From the NCBI RefSeq assembly GCF_030272615.1, contig NC_081407.1:263674574-263734573 (forward strand): a stretch of DNA of 60,000 nt, given 5' to 3'. Below are positions 43,989 to 55,760 of the stretch, in pieces (position 1 is the first letter of the stretch; each line of letters begins with the position of its first letter). The notes under the pieces were generated by a model. That model had not been told where the DNA came from, did not search any database, and saw only the letters and a list, made by a program, of their open reading frames with translations. The translations under genes were made by a program, and so were the position numbers. The stretch comes from Cryptomeria japonica. Lineage: Eukaryota; Streptophyta; Pinopsida; Cupressales; Cupressaceae.

Positions 43989-45062
43989 ATGGAGAACTTA
44001 AGAAAACAATTGGAAGGATCTCTTGTAGACTATGATGCAAAGAAGTTGAAGAATATCAAACTTAAAGATGATCTAAGGATTGCACATGAATTCATTCAAG
44101 GACTTCAGGAGAATCTTACAATGGCTTGAAATAAAAGAAAAGAACTTCATGAGAAGATGCAGAGTGATGATGATGAAAAGGAAACTCTTAATGAACTTGT
44201 GAACAAGTTGAGACAAGAAAAATGTACTATGAAAAATGAAATGCAAAATATGACTATGAGGTTTTGTAAAGACATTGAAGATATAAAGAAGAATGAAGAT
44301 GACTTGACTAGGAGACTCAATGATGCTGGAAATGAAAATCTAAGACTTAGTCATGAAAATGATATGTTGAAGACAGATCTAATTCACATGCAATATGATA
44401 AAACTGAACTTATGAGACAAAAGGGAATTCTGGAAAATGAGTTGGCTACTACAAATAAACACAAAGAGAAATTCAAGAAAAGCTCAGAAGAATTTGATAA
44501 CATGCCGAAAAGCCAGAAACCTAATGGAGATACTAATGGACTTGGATTTGAAGTTGGAGAAAGTTCTGGTACTGCAAACAATCATGATCATAGTAAACCG
44601 ATAAGACAACCTAATACTTATAAATTTAATGGGAAATGCTTTAACTATAACAAGTATGGTCATAGAGAAAATCAATGTAGATTTAGAAACATTTAGAACA
44701 TTAATGCACCCACCAGTCAATGTCCCAAATACATCAAAGTTGGTCATAATTCAGAAAACTATAGAATGAATGTGAAATGTTATGTTTGTGGAAGATTTGG
44801 GCACTTATCTAATCAATGCAAAACACAAACCGGCATAGGATATGGAAAGGCTATTCAAAAGAATAATGTAACCTGCTATGCTTGTAAAAAAATTAGACAT
44901 ATTGCAAAATTTTGTAGAAGCAAGACTTCTCCAACAAATAATAAAGGACCCAGATTGAAAGGCAAAGAAAAGGTAGATGAGGTAAAGAAAGAATTTTCAA
45001 AACAATGGAGTAGGAAGATAGATTTGAATGTTGATGAGAATATTTCCTCACCAGTAGAATAG
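43989..45062 (+). pseudogene. E1 gag-like protein: coiled coil plus four zinc knuckles
   Basis: About 357 codons in one frame with two stops (TGA at 44127, TAG at 44694). Residues 1-180 are a charged helical region with heptad-like leucines (LVNKLRQEKCTMKNEMQN, DDLTRRLNDAGNENLRLSHE). Four CCHC-type units follow: CFNYNKYGHRENQC and CPKYIKVGHNSENY, each with Cys-to-Tyr changes, then CYVCGRFGHLSNQC and CYACKKIRHIAKFC. I see no Copia-style capsid domain such as C1 has. It probably binds RNA. E3 keeps the N terminus and E2 the knuckles, so the design is family-wide. Confidence 0.85.
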
Positions 45063-45405
45063 AGTATTACTCCACTGACAGGAGATTCTTCATCCAACTG
45101 AGAAGTAACCCTTGTGGGTATTGCAGCAAATTGAAATATCATGCAGATTATCCTTAGTTGATGGTGAGAAGATAGATTTCTTCTCTACCGGTAGATGTGT
45201 TAAGTTTTCACTTAATCGACGAGTATTTAATGTGGTTGTTGAAGGAAAAATCATTATAAATCATTGGTTTTCCCTCATTTTAAATTCACCGAGCATTCAA
45301 ATTAGCAGAGAGCATGAAATCTAAGAGAAAGTATTCAAGGTGAAGGTGTGAAGCGATTTCTTTCAAGCATTCAGACATTATCAGGAAGCTAAAGGTATGT
45401 TTCAA
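45063..45405 (+). other. E1 spacer between gag and ORF2
   Basis: No supported gene. It holds the uninterrupted site CCGAGCATTCAAATT at about 45289-45303, which shows what the E2 copy looked like before the solo LTR inserted at 52146. Confidence 0.6.
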
Positions 45406-48400
45406 ATAGCTTCTTCTTCTACACCCAAATTTATTGCAAACCCTGCTATTGTGGAAAATGTATAATGCCCTAGGCTTGTGTTCAAAATTATTCCCAAAGT
45501 AGCTTAAGCAAGATGATTCCATAGGTGCATTTTCAAAGATTCCTAAAGGTGTAGCTTATGCTGAAGACCCTAGGATATATATTCACTGGAACATTGAAGA
45601 ATTAGGTTATGAGGAATTGTTGAAAATGTTTAGAACCATAATTTGTGATGAAAATGGCATTGTCAAACCTGAGCACAAGATTGTGGAGACTTTAGGTTTT
45701 GTTGAAATATTGAACATCCCTGAATTTTTTGGAAGAACTAGTGAGAATTGTCCTAAGTAGGGCACATGGAGAATTTCTATGGTTAGACCATGTCTGCAAA
45801 ATAAACTGGCAGGCAATTAGGGCAGTGACAGGTTTACCCTCAACTAGCAGTAGACCAGACAAAACACAGAAGGTTCCTAATAACAAAGTCATGACCCTTA
45901 CCAGAGCAACATCTGATTATAGATCTCCAAGAGTGAATGACATCAAGGACATCAATGTGAGATTCATAAGTATTATTTTAGATTACAAGACTACTCATGC
46001 AAACAGACTTAATTCAGTTTCTAGTCTTTGCATTAATAGTGCATATGAAATGGTGAACAATAATGCAAAAATAGATGTGTGTGAATGGCTGAAGGATGAA
46101 CTCATAGATAATTTGAAAAAGATCAAAGGTCATAAGAAAGGGACATTTCATTTTGGTAATATCTTAATATGCTTAATGTTGTATTTCACAAAGTAAATCC
46201 CTGATATAGGATATAAAGACTTTGGATATGACATACCGGTAGGAAAACAATTACAGGAAGCTTTCAACAGCATGTGTACTGCTAAGGAAAACAACATCAC
46301 TGAATACTTTAAATTGTTTCAAGCTAAAATGAAAACCAGAGAAAGACTACCACAGAGTGTAGTGGATAAATATGATAAAGAAATCTATTTTATAATCAAG
46401 AAGGATGAAACATGGATGGAAGTTGTACTACCTAGGACTATATGGGTAACAGAAATGGGTTATGAGGTAGATCTCAACATAATTGAGACTTATGTAAAAA
46501 CATTGTTAGATGCACCTAGAGAGCCAATAGAAGAAGTTTTTGGTACTATTGAAACAATTGAAAGAAATGTGAAAACAATGAAGCAAAGGAAGAAAAGAGG
46601 AAAATACATAAGAGATGCATCGAAGTAGGTATAGGAAATCAAAGAAAATGTTATGAATATTACTGGTATATCGGCTTTTGAACTAGAAGGATTGCAATTG
46701 GAGGCACACATTTCGCTGGTTGGCACATCTTCTGACAATGAGACACTAGCTGAATTCAAAAGAGTTGAAAGGAAGAGAAAACCTTCACCGGTACCCTCTC
46801 CTCCAACCAAAATAACAAGAACCTTAAGGAAGAAACAACAGGCGGTAAGACAATCGGCTAAGAAATTGACTCCCAAGAAGAAACATAAACCGGTCATACC
46901 CTCATTGGATAATTTGTTGAATGAAATAACTGATGATGGTAATTTGGAAAATGTGAGTAAATTGTATAACACATTCAATGATTCAAAAAAGGAAAGCATT
47001 GAAAATAGTATAATTTTACATTTGGATATATACAAGAAAGTTTTAATTGAGGTTGTGTATGACTTGCCTAATGAACTATATAGAAGGTTAGATGCAAAGA
47101 GGATTGCTGTAATGAAATTGGACAAGAAACTTAAAGTTGAAAACCTTCTAGTTGTACATCTGGTTAACTCAAAAGAAGAGATTGATGACCTAATTTGTGA
47201 AGCTAATAGATCAGTTTTTGCTAGTGGTCACTAGCAAGTGAGTTTGATGGCAAGTAGAGTAAATGAGATTGCAGAGGAAACTGCTGATAAATGGGATATC
47301 TTCTTTGTGAAAAAAGAAAAATAAGAGTAATTGAACCATCAAAAGAAAATATTCAAAGTATATAAGAAGGATAAGGACAAAGGGAAAGGTAAAGTTGGTG
47401 GAATACCAAACATCAAGATAACTAATAACTTGCCACCACCCTTGGATACTGCACCGGTACATACTGATGATCCACCGGTTACTGAAAGTGAAGGTATCAA
47501 ACATGATAACACTAATCCTGAATTTGAAATACTACTCACCATGAATGTAGACACTCAGGAAGTGAACAATGTTATCGATAAGGATAGTACAAAGGTTAAG
47601 GATGATATTGTTGGCAATAGAAACATTGTTGAGCAACCAACAAAGATTGTAGAGATTGAGATCCAAATAGAGCAAACAGAGAAAAAATTACAAAATGAAC
47701 ATTGGATACTAGAATAAATACTGAAGGTATAGATGCTAACACAAATAAACCTACTGAGATAGAGATACCAATAGTTGAGCACACAGAGAAACTAATAGAG
47801 AAACCTACAAAGGCATAGGTACATATTGAGGTAGTGAAACCGGTAATCACTAAGAAACCCAAACCTTTATTGATTGAAATGCAAAATTAGACTGACCCCC
47901 CGAAGGATAATAGAAGCAAAATGGTTACAAATGTTGGAAGCATAGAGGTAATCAAGGTAGTTGGTCAGACATCTGGTACTTCATCAAGTGAATTCAGGCC
48001 TACTAATGTGACAGAGGTACTCTTGGACTCTATCAAGAAGTTGATTGACTATAATGCAATGGCTTACAAATAAATTGATGACACAATACCAATTCTTAAA
48101 TTGATTGCAATGAAATATAATATAGATCATGTAAAGGATTCTTTAGGTAAGTTGGACACATTGTCCAAATTCATTACCGACAATGTAATAATAGTTGATA
48201 AGGTGAATGAGGACACAGTCATAGATGAATTTGAAAAGGAAAGGGATAAATTATTTGAGGACATAATAAAGAAGTGCACAGAACATATAAACACACTTTT
48301 ACTGGCACTGGATACTACAATTTTGGAATATAAAGTGTTGTACAAAGAAACATGCAAACCACATCTTTTAACACAGAGCATAGAAAAAGAAATAAGCAGA

Positions 48401-48565
48401 GTACAGAAGGAAATAGATGTCATAGCTGATAACATAATTGGTTCATCCAAACCTATATCAGTTATTGAGTAGAAAATAGCAGGTTTTGAGGAGAAATTGG
48501 AGAAATGTGAGAAAGAGAAAACAAGGATTAAGTCTCAAATCAGAGATCTTAAATATAAACTTGAA
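45406..48565 (+). pseudogene. E1 ORF2: long non-pol protein of unknown function
   Basis: Homologous to the minus-strand ORF at 48660-52035. The start codon has changed to ATA at 45406 (ATG in E2). The N-terminal globular part includes FIANPAIVENV, GAFSKIPKGVAYAEDPRIYI, AIRAVTGLPSTSSRP and EWLKDELIDNLKKIKG. The middle has ETWMEVVLPRTIWVTEMGYE. Then come a basic Pro-rich block (ERKRKPSPVPSP and many Lys), a helical domain (YNTFNDSKKESIENSIILHL), a long Thr/Val/Glu-rich low-complexity part, and a charged helical tail (EEKLEKCEKEKTRIKSQIRD). Stops and frameshifts are frequent. No catalytic polymerase or protease motif appears in more than 3 kb. Confidence 0.7.
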
Positions 48566-48659
48566 TCACATTGTCATGGAATCTTTCTTCACTTTCATAT
48601 CTTCATCATTCTTCCAACTCTCATGTCTTATACAGGATGTATCTTTCTTGAAACTAGAT
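48566..48659 (+). other. Junction patch of G-family DNA between E1 and E2
   Basis: From TCACATTGTCATGG to GAAACTAGAT this 94-bp segment matches G2 at 35183-35275 with a few changes (for example CTTCCAACTCTCATGTC, TACAGGATGTATCTTTC). E1 enters from the left and E2 from the right in opposite orientation. TCACAT is shared at the left edge and may be microhomology. Confidence 0.85.
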
Positions 48660-51600
48660 AAGAGCCGGTGAGTATGTGCATTTGATCTTCTAGTGTCTTA
48701 AGTCCTGGAACAAGAGCCTCTAAAATCTCTTTTCTCAAAGAGATGAGGATATGTAGTTTAGGACCTAGTCTACACTTCAGTTCCTTTGCCTTAAACTTTA
48801 TTCTTTCCTTATATTTTTCAAGTTTTCAATTTTCTCTTCAAATCTGACAGTTTCCCGTTCTACTGCCGATATGGTGTCTGATGATCCTATTAAATTATCA
48901 ACAATATCATTGATTTTCTTTTGTTCTTTGTTGATCTATGTGTCTATATCCTCTGTCAAAATGTTAGTCTTGCATGTATCTCTGTATAGTTTCTTGAAGT
49001 CCAAAATTGTCTTTCCTAGTACCGGTAATAATGTATCAATATGTTCCTTACTCTTCTTTACCATCTCCTCAAAGAATTTTTCCTTCTCTTTATTCATTTT
49101 CTCATGGAAGGTCTCCTAATTGATTTGATCAATTGTTAGTAGGTTGCCAGTTATATACTTAGACAATGTGTCTAATTGGCTTAAAGAATCTTTGTTTTCT
49201 ATATTACACTTGGGTGCAATCATCTTCAAAATTGGAATGGTATCATCTATTGCCTTATATGCAAGTGCATTGCAATTAGTTAATTTTTTTAATTGAATCA
49301 AGTAATAACTCTGTTACATTGGTTGGCTAGAATTCTGTCAATGAAGAGCCAGAGGATTGATCAACTGCCTTAACAATCTATAACCTGCCGATGTGAGGAA
49401 CCTCTTTGCTTATGGTGACCTTTGGTAGGTTAGTTTGAGTTTGCATTTCTACAAGCAAGGGTTTAGGTTTCTTAGTTGATGTCGGTGGCACGGTCTCTGT
49501 CTAAACCTTTACCTCATCCTTCTTCTCTTCTGATTTCTCAGTTTGTACCTCTGTCTACTTCTCAGAGCTTTCCACTACTGGTTTCTCTGATTGTGACTTT
49601 GGGTTTTCTGTCGGTTTCTCTGTGTTTACCTTTGAATTGTCTACTGCCGGTTTCTCAACAAATTTTTTAGTTTCATCAGTTGTCAATTTCTGAGTAGATA
49701 CATTAGTATCTACACTAGTTGTATCTACCTTTCCAATATCCAAGGGGCCAATTGCCTGTTCAGTTCATTGCTAAGCCCCAATTTCAATGTTTCCAACTGT
49801 ATTTTTTTTTTGTCGGTGGCTCAGTTGCCACATTACTCTTCTCACTTGTTTCCTTATCCACTACAATGTTGACTTCCTATGTGTCGATATTTATTGTATA
49901 CAACACCTCTGAATCAGGATTTGTATCCTCATGTGTTGTTTCCATACTCTTTGTTGCCAATGGTGTATCAACATTTACAACATTTATAACTGGTGGAGTA
50001 TCAGAAGGAGGTGGGCGTAAGTTATATGTTACCTTTATGCTCGGAGGACCACCTACCTTACCTTTTTCCTTATCTTTGTCCTTTTGGTAGACTTTGAAAG
50101 TCTTTGGTCTTTTAAGCTCTTCTTTTTTTTCTTTCTCAATAAAGAATATATCCCATTTGTCTGCAGTTTCTTTTGATATCTCATTAACTTTGCCTGCCAT
50201 TAATGCTACATGTTGGTGACTAGTTGACAATACTATCCGGTTTGCCTCACTTATTAGTTCATCTATCTCTTTTGTTGAATTCACTAGTTGAACTGCAAGT
50301 AGTTTCTCTATCTTCATCTTTTTATCCAATTCAACAATTACTACTCTTCTTGCTTCTAACCTTCTATACAGGTCATTGGGTAAATCATCTACAACCTCAA
50401 TCAAAAATTTCTTGTAAATATCCAAGTGTAGGATAACACTGTTTTCTATGCTTTCTTTTTCCTCATTTGAAAATGTGTTGTACAACTTGCTAATGTTTGA
50501 TAAGTTGCCATCTTCAGTTATTTCATGTAGAAGATTGTCAAGTGGAGGGACAACTTGTTTTTCCTTCTTCTTCCTTGGTGCCATCTTCTTTATCGGAGGC
50601 CTAACTGCCTGTTGTTTGTGTCTTGTTCTCTTGGGTGCAGGAGAGGGTACTGGTGAGGGTTTTCTTTTTCTTTCTACCCTTTTGAACTCTGTCAGTATTT
50701 CACTATTAGAGGAGGTAGCAACTAGTGAAAGATGTGCTTCTGACTGTAATCCTTCCAAGTTGCTCTCCTTAATACCAATTTTATTTAATATATCTTCCTT
50801 GATTGCTTTTGCCTGCCTTGTTCCTTTTATAACTATCAGTTCATTTTTATTTATCCTTTTCTATGATTGGATTTTGCTTTCAATTTTTTCCGCATTTCCA
50901 AATACTTTTTCTATTGGTTCTTTGGGGGCTTCTAGGAGGGATTTTACAAAAGTTTCAATAATGTTTTCATCTGCCTCATATCCCATCTCTGTAACACAAA
51001 CTATCCTTGGGACTACTACCTCCATCCATATTTCATCTTCCTTTATTACAAAGCATATCTCCTTTTGATATTTGTCAGCTATATCTTGAGATAGCCTTAT
51101 CCTGGTTTTCATTTTAGCCTTTAATGTCTAAAAGTGTTCATTTATGTTCTTTTCTCTATCATCCCCCATGTTGTTTAGCATATCTAGAAGTTGTTTTCCT
51201 ACCGGTATGTCAAATCCAAAATCCTTTCTTCCAATACTAGGTACTTCCTTGGTGATGTATAGCAATAAACACACAAGTTGCCAAATTTGAATGTCCCTTT
51301 CTTGTCCAATCCCCTTTGATTTTCTTCAGATTGTCTATTAGTTCATCTTTTAACCATTCGTATATGTCAATATTTGCATTGTTGTTTACCATGTCATAGG
51401 CACTTTTGATACATAAGCTAGAAACAAAGTTTAATCTGTTGGCTTGAGTAGCCTTGTATCCAAGAACCATGCTAATGAACCTTACATTGATATCCTTTAC
51501 ATCATTGACTCTCAAGGATCTCTTGTCAAAGGTTGCACTGGTTAGGGTCATTACAGTGTCATTTGAAACCTTTTTAGTCTTGTTAGGCTTGCTACCGGTG

Positions 51601-52035
51601 GAAGGTAAGCCTATTACTGCCCTAAATTCCTCCTTTGTTATTTTGTGAATGGAATCCAACTAAAAGAACTCCCCATGATCTCTGCTTAACACAATCCTTA
51701 TAACATCCTTTGGAAAATCAAGGATACTAAGAATCTCCACAAAACCTAGGGTTTTGACTATCTTATGTTCTAGTTTTACATTACCATTAACATCACATAT
51801 AACTGTTCTATACATGTTCTTAATCTCATCATCAACTAGTTCTTCAATATGACAATGTATGTAAATTCTAGGATCCTCATCATATACAACTCGTTTGGGT
51901 ATTTTTGAAAATGCTCCTAGGGTATCATCTTTCTTTGCAATTTCGGGTATAATTTTGAATACCGGGTCTAGGGCACTTAACAACTTCAATTAAAGTAGGG
52001 TTTGCAATGAATTCAGGTGCATAGGAGGAAGCCAT
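48660..52035 (-). pseudogene. E2 ORF2: long non-pol protein of unknown function
   Basis: Starts MASSYAPEFIANPTLIEVV at 52035. A frameshift lies near 51960. Then follow GAFSKIPKRVVYDEDPRIYI, ITKEEFRAVIGLPSTGSKP, YEWLKDELIDNLKKIKG, EIWMEVVVPRIVCVTEMGYE, and a long open part (49877-50758, 293 codons). That part has ERKRKPSPVPSP, a Lys/Arg-rich stretch, the helical YNTFSNEEKESIENSVILHL and FKVYQKDKDKEKGKVGG. A Val/Glu/Lys/Thr-rich region (49555-49743) and a helical end (EILEALVPGLKTLEDQMHI) follow. Agreement with E1 in length and order shows a true ORF of about 1100 codons in the ancestor. The basic block could be a nuclear or RNA-binding signal. Confidence 0.7.
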
Positions 52036-52145
52036 TGTATAAATACCTTAATCTGCCTTTAGGTATGAGTTCTTGGATGATTTGCTTCACTTCTCGTTGT
52101 GGATGCCATTGCTTGGGATTTTTGCGCTCTAAGGAAATTTGAATG

Positions 52146-53217
52146 TGTTGGTATTTTGGTATGGTTTTGTCATTGCTATCAACACCTACTAACACTTATT
52201 AACTCTAGCACTTTGGAGAATCAACAACATTCATCAGCAACATTCCCCGGCAAGCAAATGACTCATGCATAGTCATCAATATCTGGTACACCGACAGGAT
52301 ATAATGATCACCGACACTTGGAATGGCATGGAAAACACTTGGTTATGTCAAAGACATTGTTTGGATACTTTGTCTTGGAGATTTGATTATTGGTATATTT
52401 GTATTTGTATATTTGTTGTTACCAGCAAATAGGTCTAGGTTATACACTGGCAGGTTTATCTTTTCCAGATCAGCATGGCAAGCTATGGAGATGATTTATT
52501 ATTGTTGTAAATGCATTAAGATAACATGTTGAATCAGTCATTGCATTGGGCATTAATTTATTTGTAAATTGATTTTATTGTAATATCCTTTAGAGCCGAC
52601 CTACTAAAATTGGTCCTAGGTTATGATATAAATGTAAGATCTTATTTGTAAGATCGAATGTGGAATGCAAAGAAGAATTGTGAGAAGGTATATGTGAGAA
52701 TAAGCAGAGCTATACACGCAGACATCATTTGAAGGTGAAGCTAGGTTTTTGTGAAAGCATATCAGAACTACACTGGTACTAAATCCAACATATGAAGATG
52801 CTATTTTGAGCAGTACATTCTTATTGGATTTAACCATCCAATTGTAGTCAGTGTGACTCCTATTTTGTGTTTGAGTAGTGATCTCTAGGTGCTTGGCCTT
52901 TCTGCATGTGCAAACCCCATTTGTATACACTTACTATCTGCAGTAGTATCATCTGATTGTGGGTAAGGTTTACCACTGTGGTTTTTTCCCTTACAGGGTT
53001 TCCATGTACAAATATTGGTGTTAAGTGTTGTGGATGACTTTGTCTTTTTGTTTCATGCATTAATATTTACCGGTGCTGCAATTATTTGATAAAATTGTCT
53101 ACTGGTATAAAAGACTGGTTTATCAGTATTAAGAAATAAGTTGGTTAAGTTGTTTTGGTTTGAATTTATTTGACAACTGATTCACCCCCTCCTCTCAGTT
53201 GTCTCCGGGACCTAACA
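52146..53217 (+). repeat. E-family solo LTR (1072 bp) inside E2
   Basis: Runs TGTTGGTATTTTGG to CCTAACA and is flanked by GAATG (52141-52145) and AAATG (53218-53222). E1 at 45294-45298 preserves the empty site (GAATG once, on the minus strand). Orientation is opposite to E2. No internal region remains, so a full element inserted and then recombined between its LTRs, or a solo LTR was captured. Confidence 0.92.
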
Positions 53218-53399
53218 AAATGCTCGGTGAATGTTGCTTTATAATGTCATTTCCTTCAACTACCACATTTAATGCATGTCTCTTAAGTGAAACTTAACAC
53301 ATCTGTCGATAAAGAAGTAATCCAACTTCTCACCATCCACTGAGGGTAAAATAGCATATTTTTCAATTTGTTTCCATACCCCCAAAAGGTTCCTTTTCA

Positions 53400-53847
53400 G
53401 TTAGATGAAGAATATCCTGCCGGTGGAGTGATACTTTGTTCTACCGGTGAAGGAATAGCTTCACTAATATTCTGATCTGACTTTCTAATCCATTGTTTTG
53501 AAAATTATTGCTTTACTTCTTCAACCTTTTCTTTACCTTTCAAACTGGGTCCTTTGTTATTTGCCAGTGATGCCTTACTTCTACAAAATTTTACAATATG
53601 TCTAATCTTGTTACAAACATAACATGTCACATTATTTTTCTAAATAGCTTTTCCATATCCTATGCCGGTATGTGTTCTGGATTGATCAGATAAGTGTCCA
53701 AATCTTCCACAAACATAACATCTTACATTCATTCTGCAATTTTCTCAGTTGTGACCAATTTTATTGCATTTAGAACATTGACCAGTGGGTGTATTAGTGT
53801 TCTGATAGTTTGTAGATCTACACTAATTTTCTCTATGACCATACTTG
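53400..53847 (-). pseudogene. E2 gag C-terminal zinc-knuckle part
   Basis: Minus strand: KYGHREN, then CSKCNKIGHN-ENC, CYVCGRFGHLSDQ and CYVCNKIRHIVKFC, then KGPSLKGKEKVEEVK. These match E1 knuckles 1-4. The second knuckle keeps the Cys lost in E1. It is cut at its start by LINE L2. Confidence 0.85.
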
Positions 53848-54027
53848 TTTTTGATTAAGGTAAAAACAGGTTTTGAAGGGGCCCCAAAACCCTTTACAAG
53901 CGGAACTTAGCAGATAAAGCAAAAAGAGACAAAAAGGGACAAACCAACGAAAAGCCAGCAAAAAACCATAGAGAACTGGCTAAAGCCCCACAAAGCCAGC
54001 AAAACCAGCAAGACCCAAGAGAAGAAA
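53848..54027 (-). other. L2 3' UTR and tail
   Basis: About 180 bp between the ORF3 stop and the insertion edge. It contains AAAGGGTTTTGGGGCCCC and ends CTTAATCAAAAA. L1 13538-13715 matches it, so this region is probably what the reverse transcriptase recognises. Confidence 0.75.
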
Positions 54028-55738
54028 CTAATTGATTTTTTTAAGGGCATTAGCCAAAGTCTTGCTAATCCCATGTAGTTCTTTGATGTTTTCCCTAAGA
54101 TTAGGGATATCCTTAGTAGAAGCAGCCACAACTTTCTTAACACTTGCCCTGGTCCTCTTAGCAGCACCAACTGGAGTAGCTTCACCACTGCCAATCTGGA
54201 TAGTATCTTCATCCATGTCAAGGTCCACCACCAGTTTAGGAGAACTGGAATTATCAAAGACCTTAGCAATATCTTCCAAGTTTTTAGTGACTGCTGACAG
54301 GATATTCAGGATAATGCCCAACAAATTTTTCATTGCCACACTCCCTTCTTCCAGCGATTTAACCTTCTCCTCCATATCCTGCTTCCATTTTATCTGATCC
54401 CTGTCATTATCCTTCCTCTTCTCATCCTCCTGTTTCCCATTTTTTTCCAAGTTCTTCAAGAGTTCATAGGTCCATCTGTCATAATTCAGTCTCGCCTCAT
54501 TGAGTTTTCTAAGGTTATCTAGGAATAACCCTTTACCTGCACTTTCCTTGTCCTCGCTTAAACTATCCTTAGTCATATCCTTCTCAAGATCCCTGTTCTC
54601 CTCCCTCTTAGAATTCACATCTTTATCCTCATTATCCTTGTACTCCACATCCTCCATAGGGTGGCTATTGTCCTTGCCAGGGCAATCACTATGGATAGGG
54701 ATTTCATTGTCGGACTTATTACCACAACCTTCTTCCTCAATACCCACCTCCTCATCTTTCTACCTATCTTCACCATCAGAATCATCCGTATCCATTTTGC
54801 TGCCTTCTTTTCCCATTTCATCTATTTTGGCCTTTTCTTCATGGGTTTCCGTCCCAGAGGCACTCTTACTTTTTTTGCCAGAAGACGCCTTCTCCTTGCT
54901 GTCATCGCCTCCCTCTAGTTTTCTCTTCCCCGGAGAGGCGAATAACCTCTTGTTTACTAGAATGGCGAGGGTTTTACAGTGCTCATAAATGAGCAGAAAA
55001 AGCCCGCAATGGACAACCAGATTAGAGGGGTTCTTATTGTGTTTATTGAGGGACCTTAAAGGGGACCTAAATAGGTAGTAGGGCAGGGAGACCCTTTTGT
55101 CATGTTTGAAATGGTTTAAAAGAACAAAGTGGTAAGTGTGGGCCCTAGAAAATCGACCCTCAACAATGATATATTCCATTATGGCGTTCAAAACCCATCC
55201 CTAGATTTTCTTGATATTAGACGCTTCATAGTAACCTCCTGTGGCTTTGCCAATTCTGGCCCTCTCTTTTTCCTTACGCAGGAACAAATTAACCACGTTA
55301 TTGGAGACTTTGAGGTCTCTAAAAAAAATTAAGCCTAGAATGGGGCATGCCAGTCATAGTAGCAATGAGTCTCGCATCCAATTTGAACTTAACCCCATAG
55401 ATTTTAAAGGACCCATTACACCAATTTTCAAAAATTTTGGACATGGCTAGATTCACCCTACCTTTGCCATAGTCCACTAGTTTCTTTATAAAGCTTGTGA
55501 GGGGCCCTTTTTCTAGCTTCACCCACACTTTCGGCATCGCCTTCCATCTTGACGTATTATCTGGTTCCTCCCTCCTTAAATCTCCTCCCATATTCGAATT
55601 CGGATTCTCAGCTCTGTTCCTCTGCAAACTCAACACTTCTTTCCTATAGTTACTTGAGATATTGGAAAGGGTGACCCAGAAAGTGTGCGATATAATATTA
55701 AAAATGGTTGGGGTTTTTCCACTTTGCTAGGTAATCAT
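54028..55738 (-). pseudogene. L2 third ORF (ORF3), about 560 codons, unknown function
   Basis: ATG at 55738 lies 22 bp after the ORF2 stop. The N terminus has KTPTIFN, LSLQRNRAENPNSNMGGDLR, GVKFKLDARLIATMTGMPHS, RAHTYHFVLLNHF, SLPYYLFRSP and LIYEHCKTLAILVNKR. A Lys/Ser basic patch (KASSGKKSKS), an acidic region and a helical end (NLRENIKELHGISKTLANAL) follow. Damage: TAG near 55727, a one-base shift in a T run near 55322, TAG near 55202 and TAG at 54760 where L1 has Trp. L1 is intact at those places, so the ancestral frame was open. I know of no standard LINE protein with this layout; it could help RNA or DNA binding. Confidence 0.75.
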
Positions 55739-55760
55739 TACCTTTCCATCAAATCATAAA

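Larger units (their letters stand above)
35330..48565 (+). mobile_element. E1: E-family LTR element, split by C1 and truncated at its 3' end
   Basis: 5' LTR in two parts, 35465-35722 and 43362-43917, separated by C1. A primer site follows at 43920, then gag (43989-45062) and ORF2 (45406-48565). There is no protease, integrase or reverse transcriptase, and no 3' LTR. It is inserted in G2; the first about 135 bp of LTR plus G2 flank are tandemly duplicated at 35330-35464. At 48566 it joins a G-derived patch and then E2 in opposite orientation. Confidence 0.8.
48660..53847 (-). mobile_element. E2: E-family element, minus strand, 5' part beyond LINE L2
   Basis: Read on the minus strand: gag knuckles (53847-53500), spacer with the solo LTR, then ORF2 (52035-48660). 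It mirrors E1 over more than 4 kb, tail to tail. LINE L2 inserted within the first knuckle at CATACTTG, so the N-terminal gag and 5' LTR should lie beyond position 60000. It extends about 100 bp further into the ORF2 tail than E1 does. Confidence 0.85.

Noticed and set aside
46490-47125. 211-codon frame opposite E1 ORF2
   Set aside because: Antisense shadow of a region whose plus-strand frame is conserved in E2.
54500-54988. 162-codon Ser/Leu-rich plus-strand frame
   Set aside because: Antisense shadow of the acidic, Lys-rich part of LINE ORF3.
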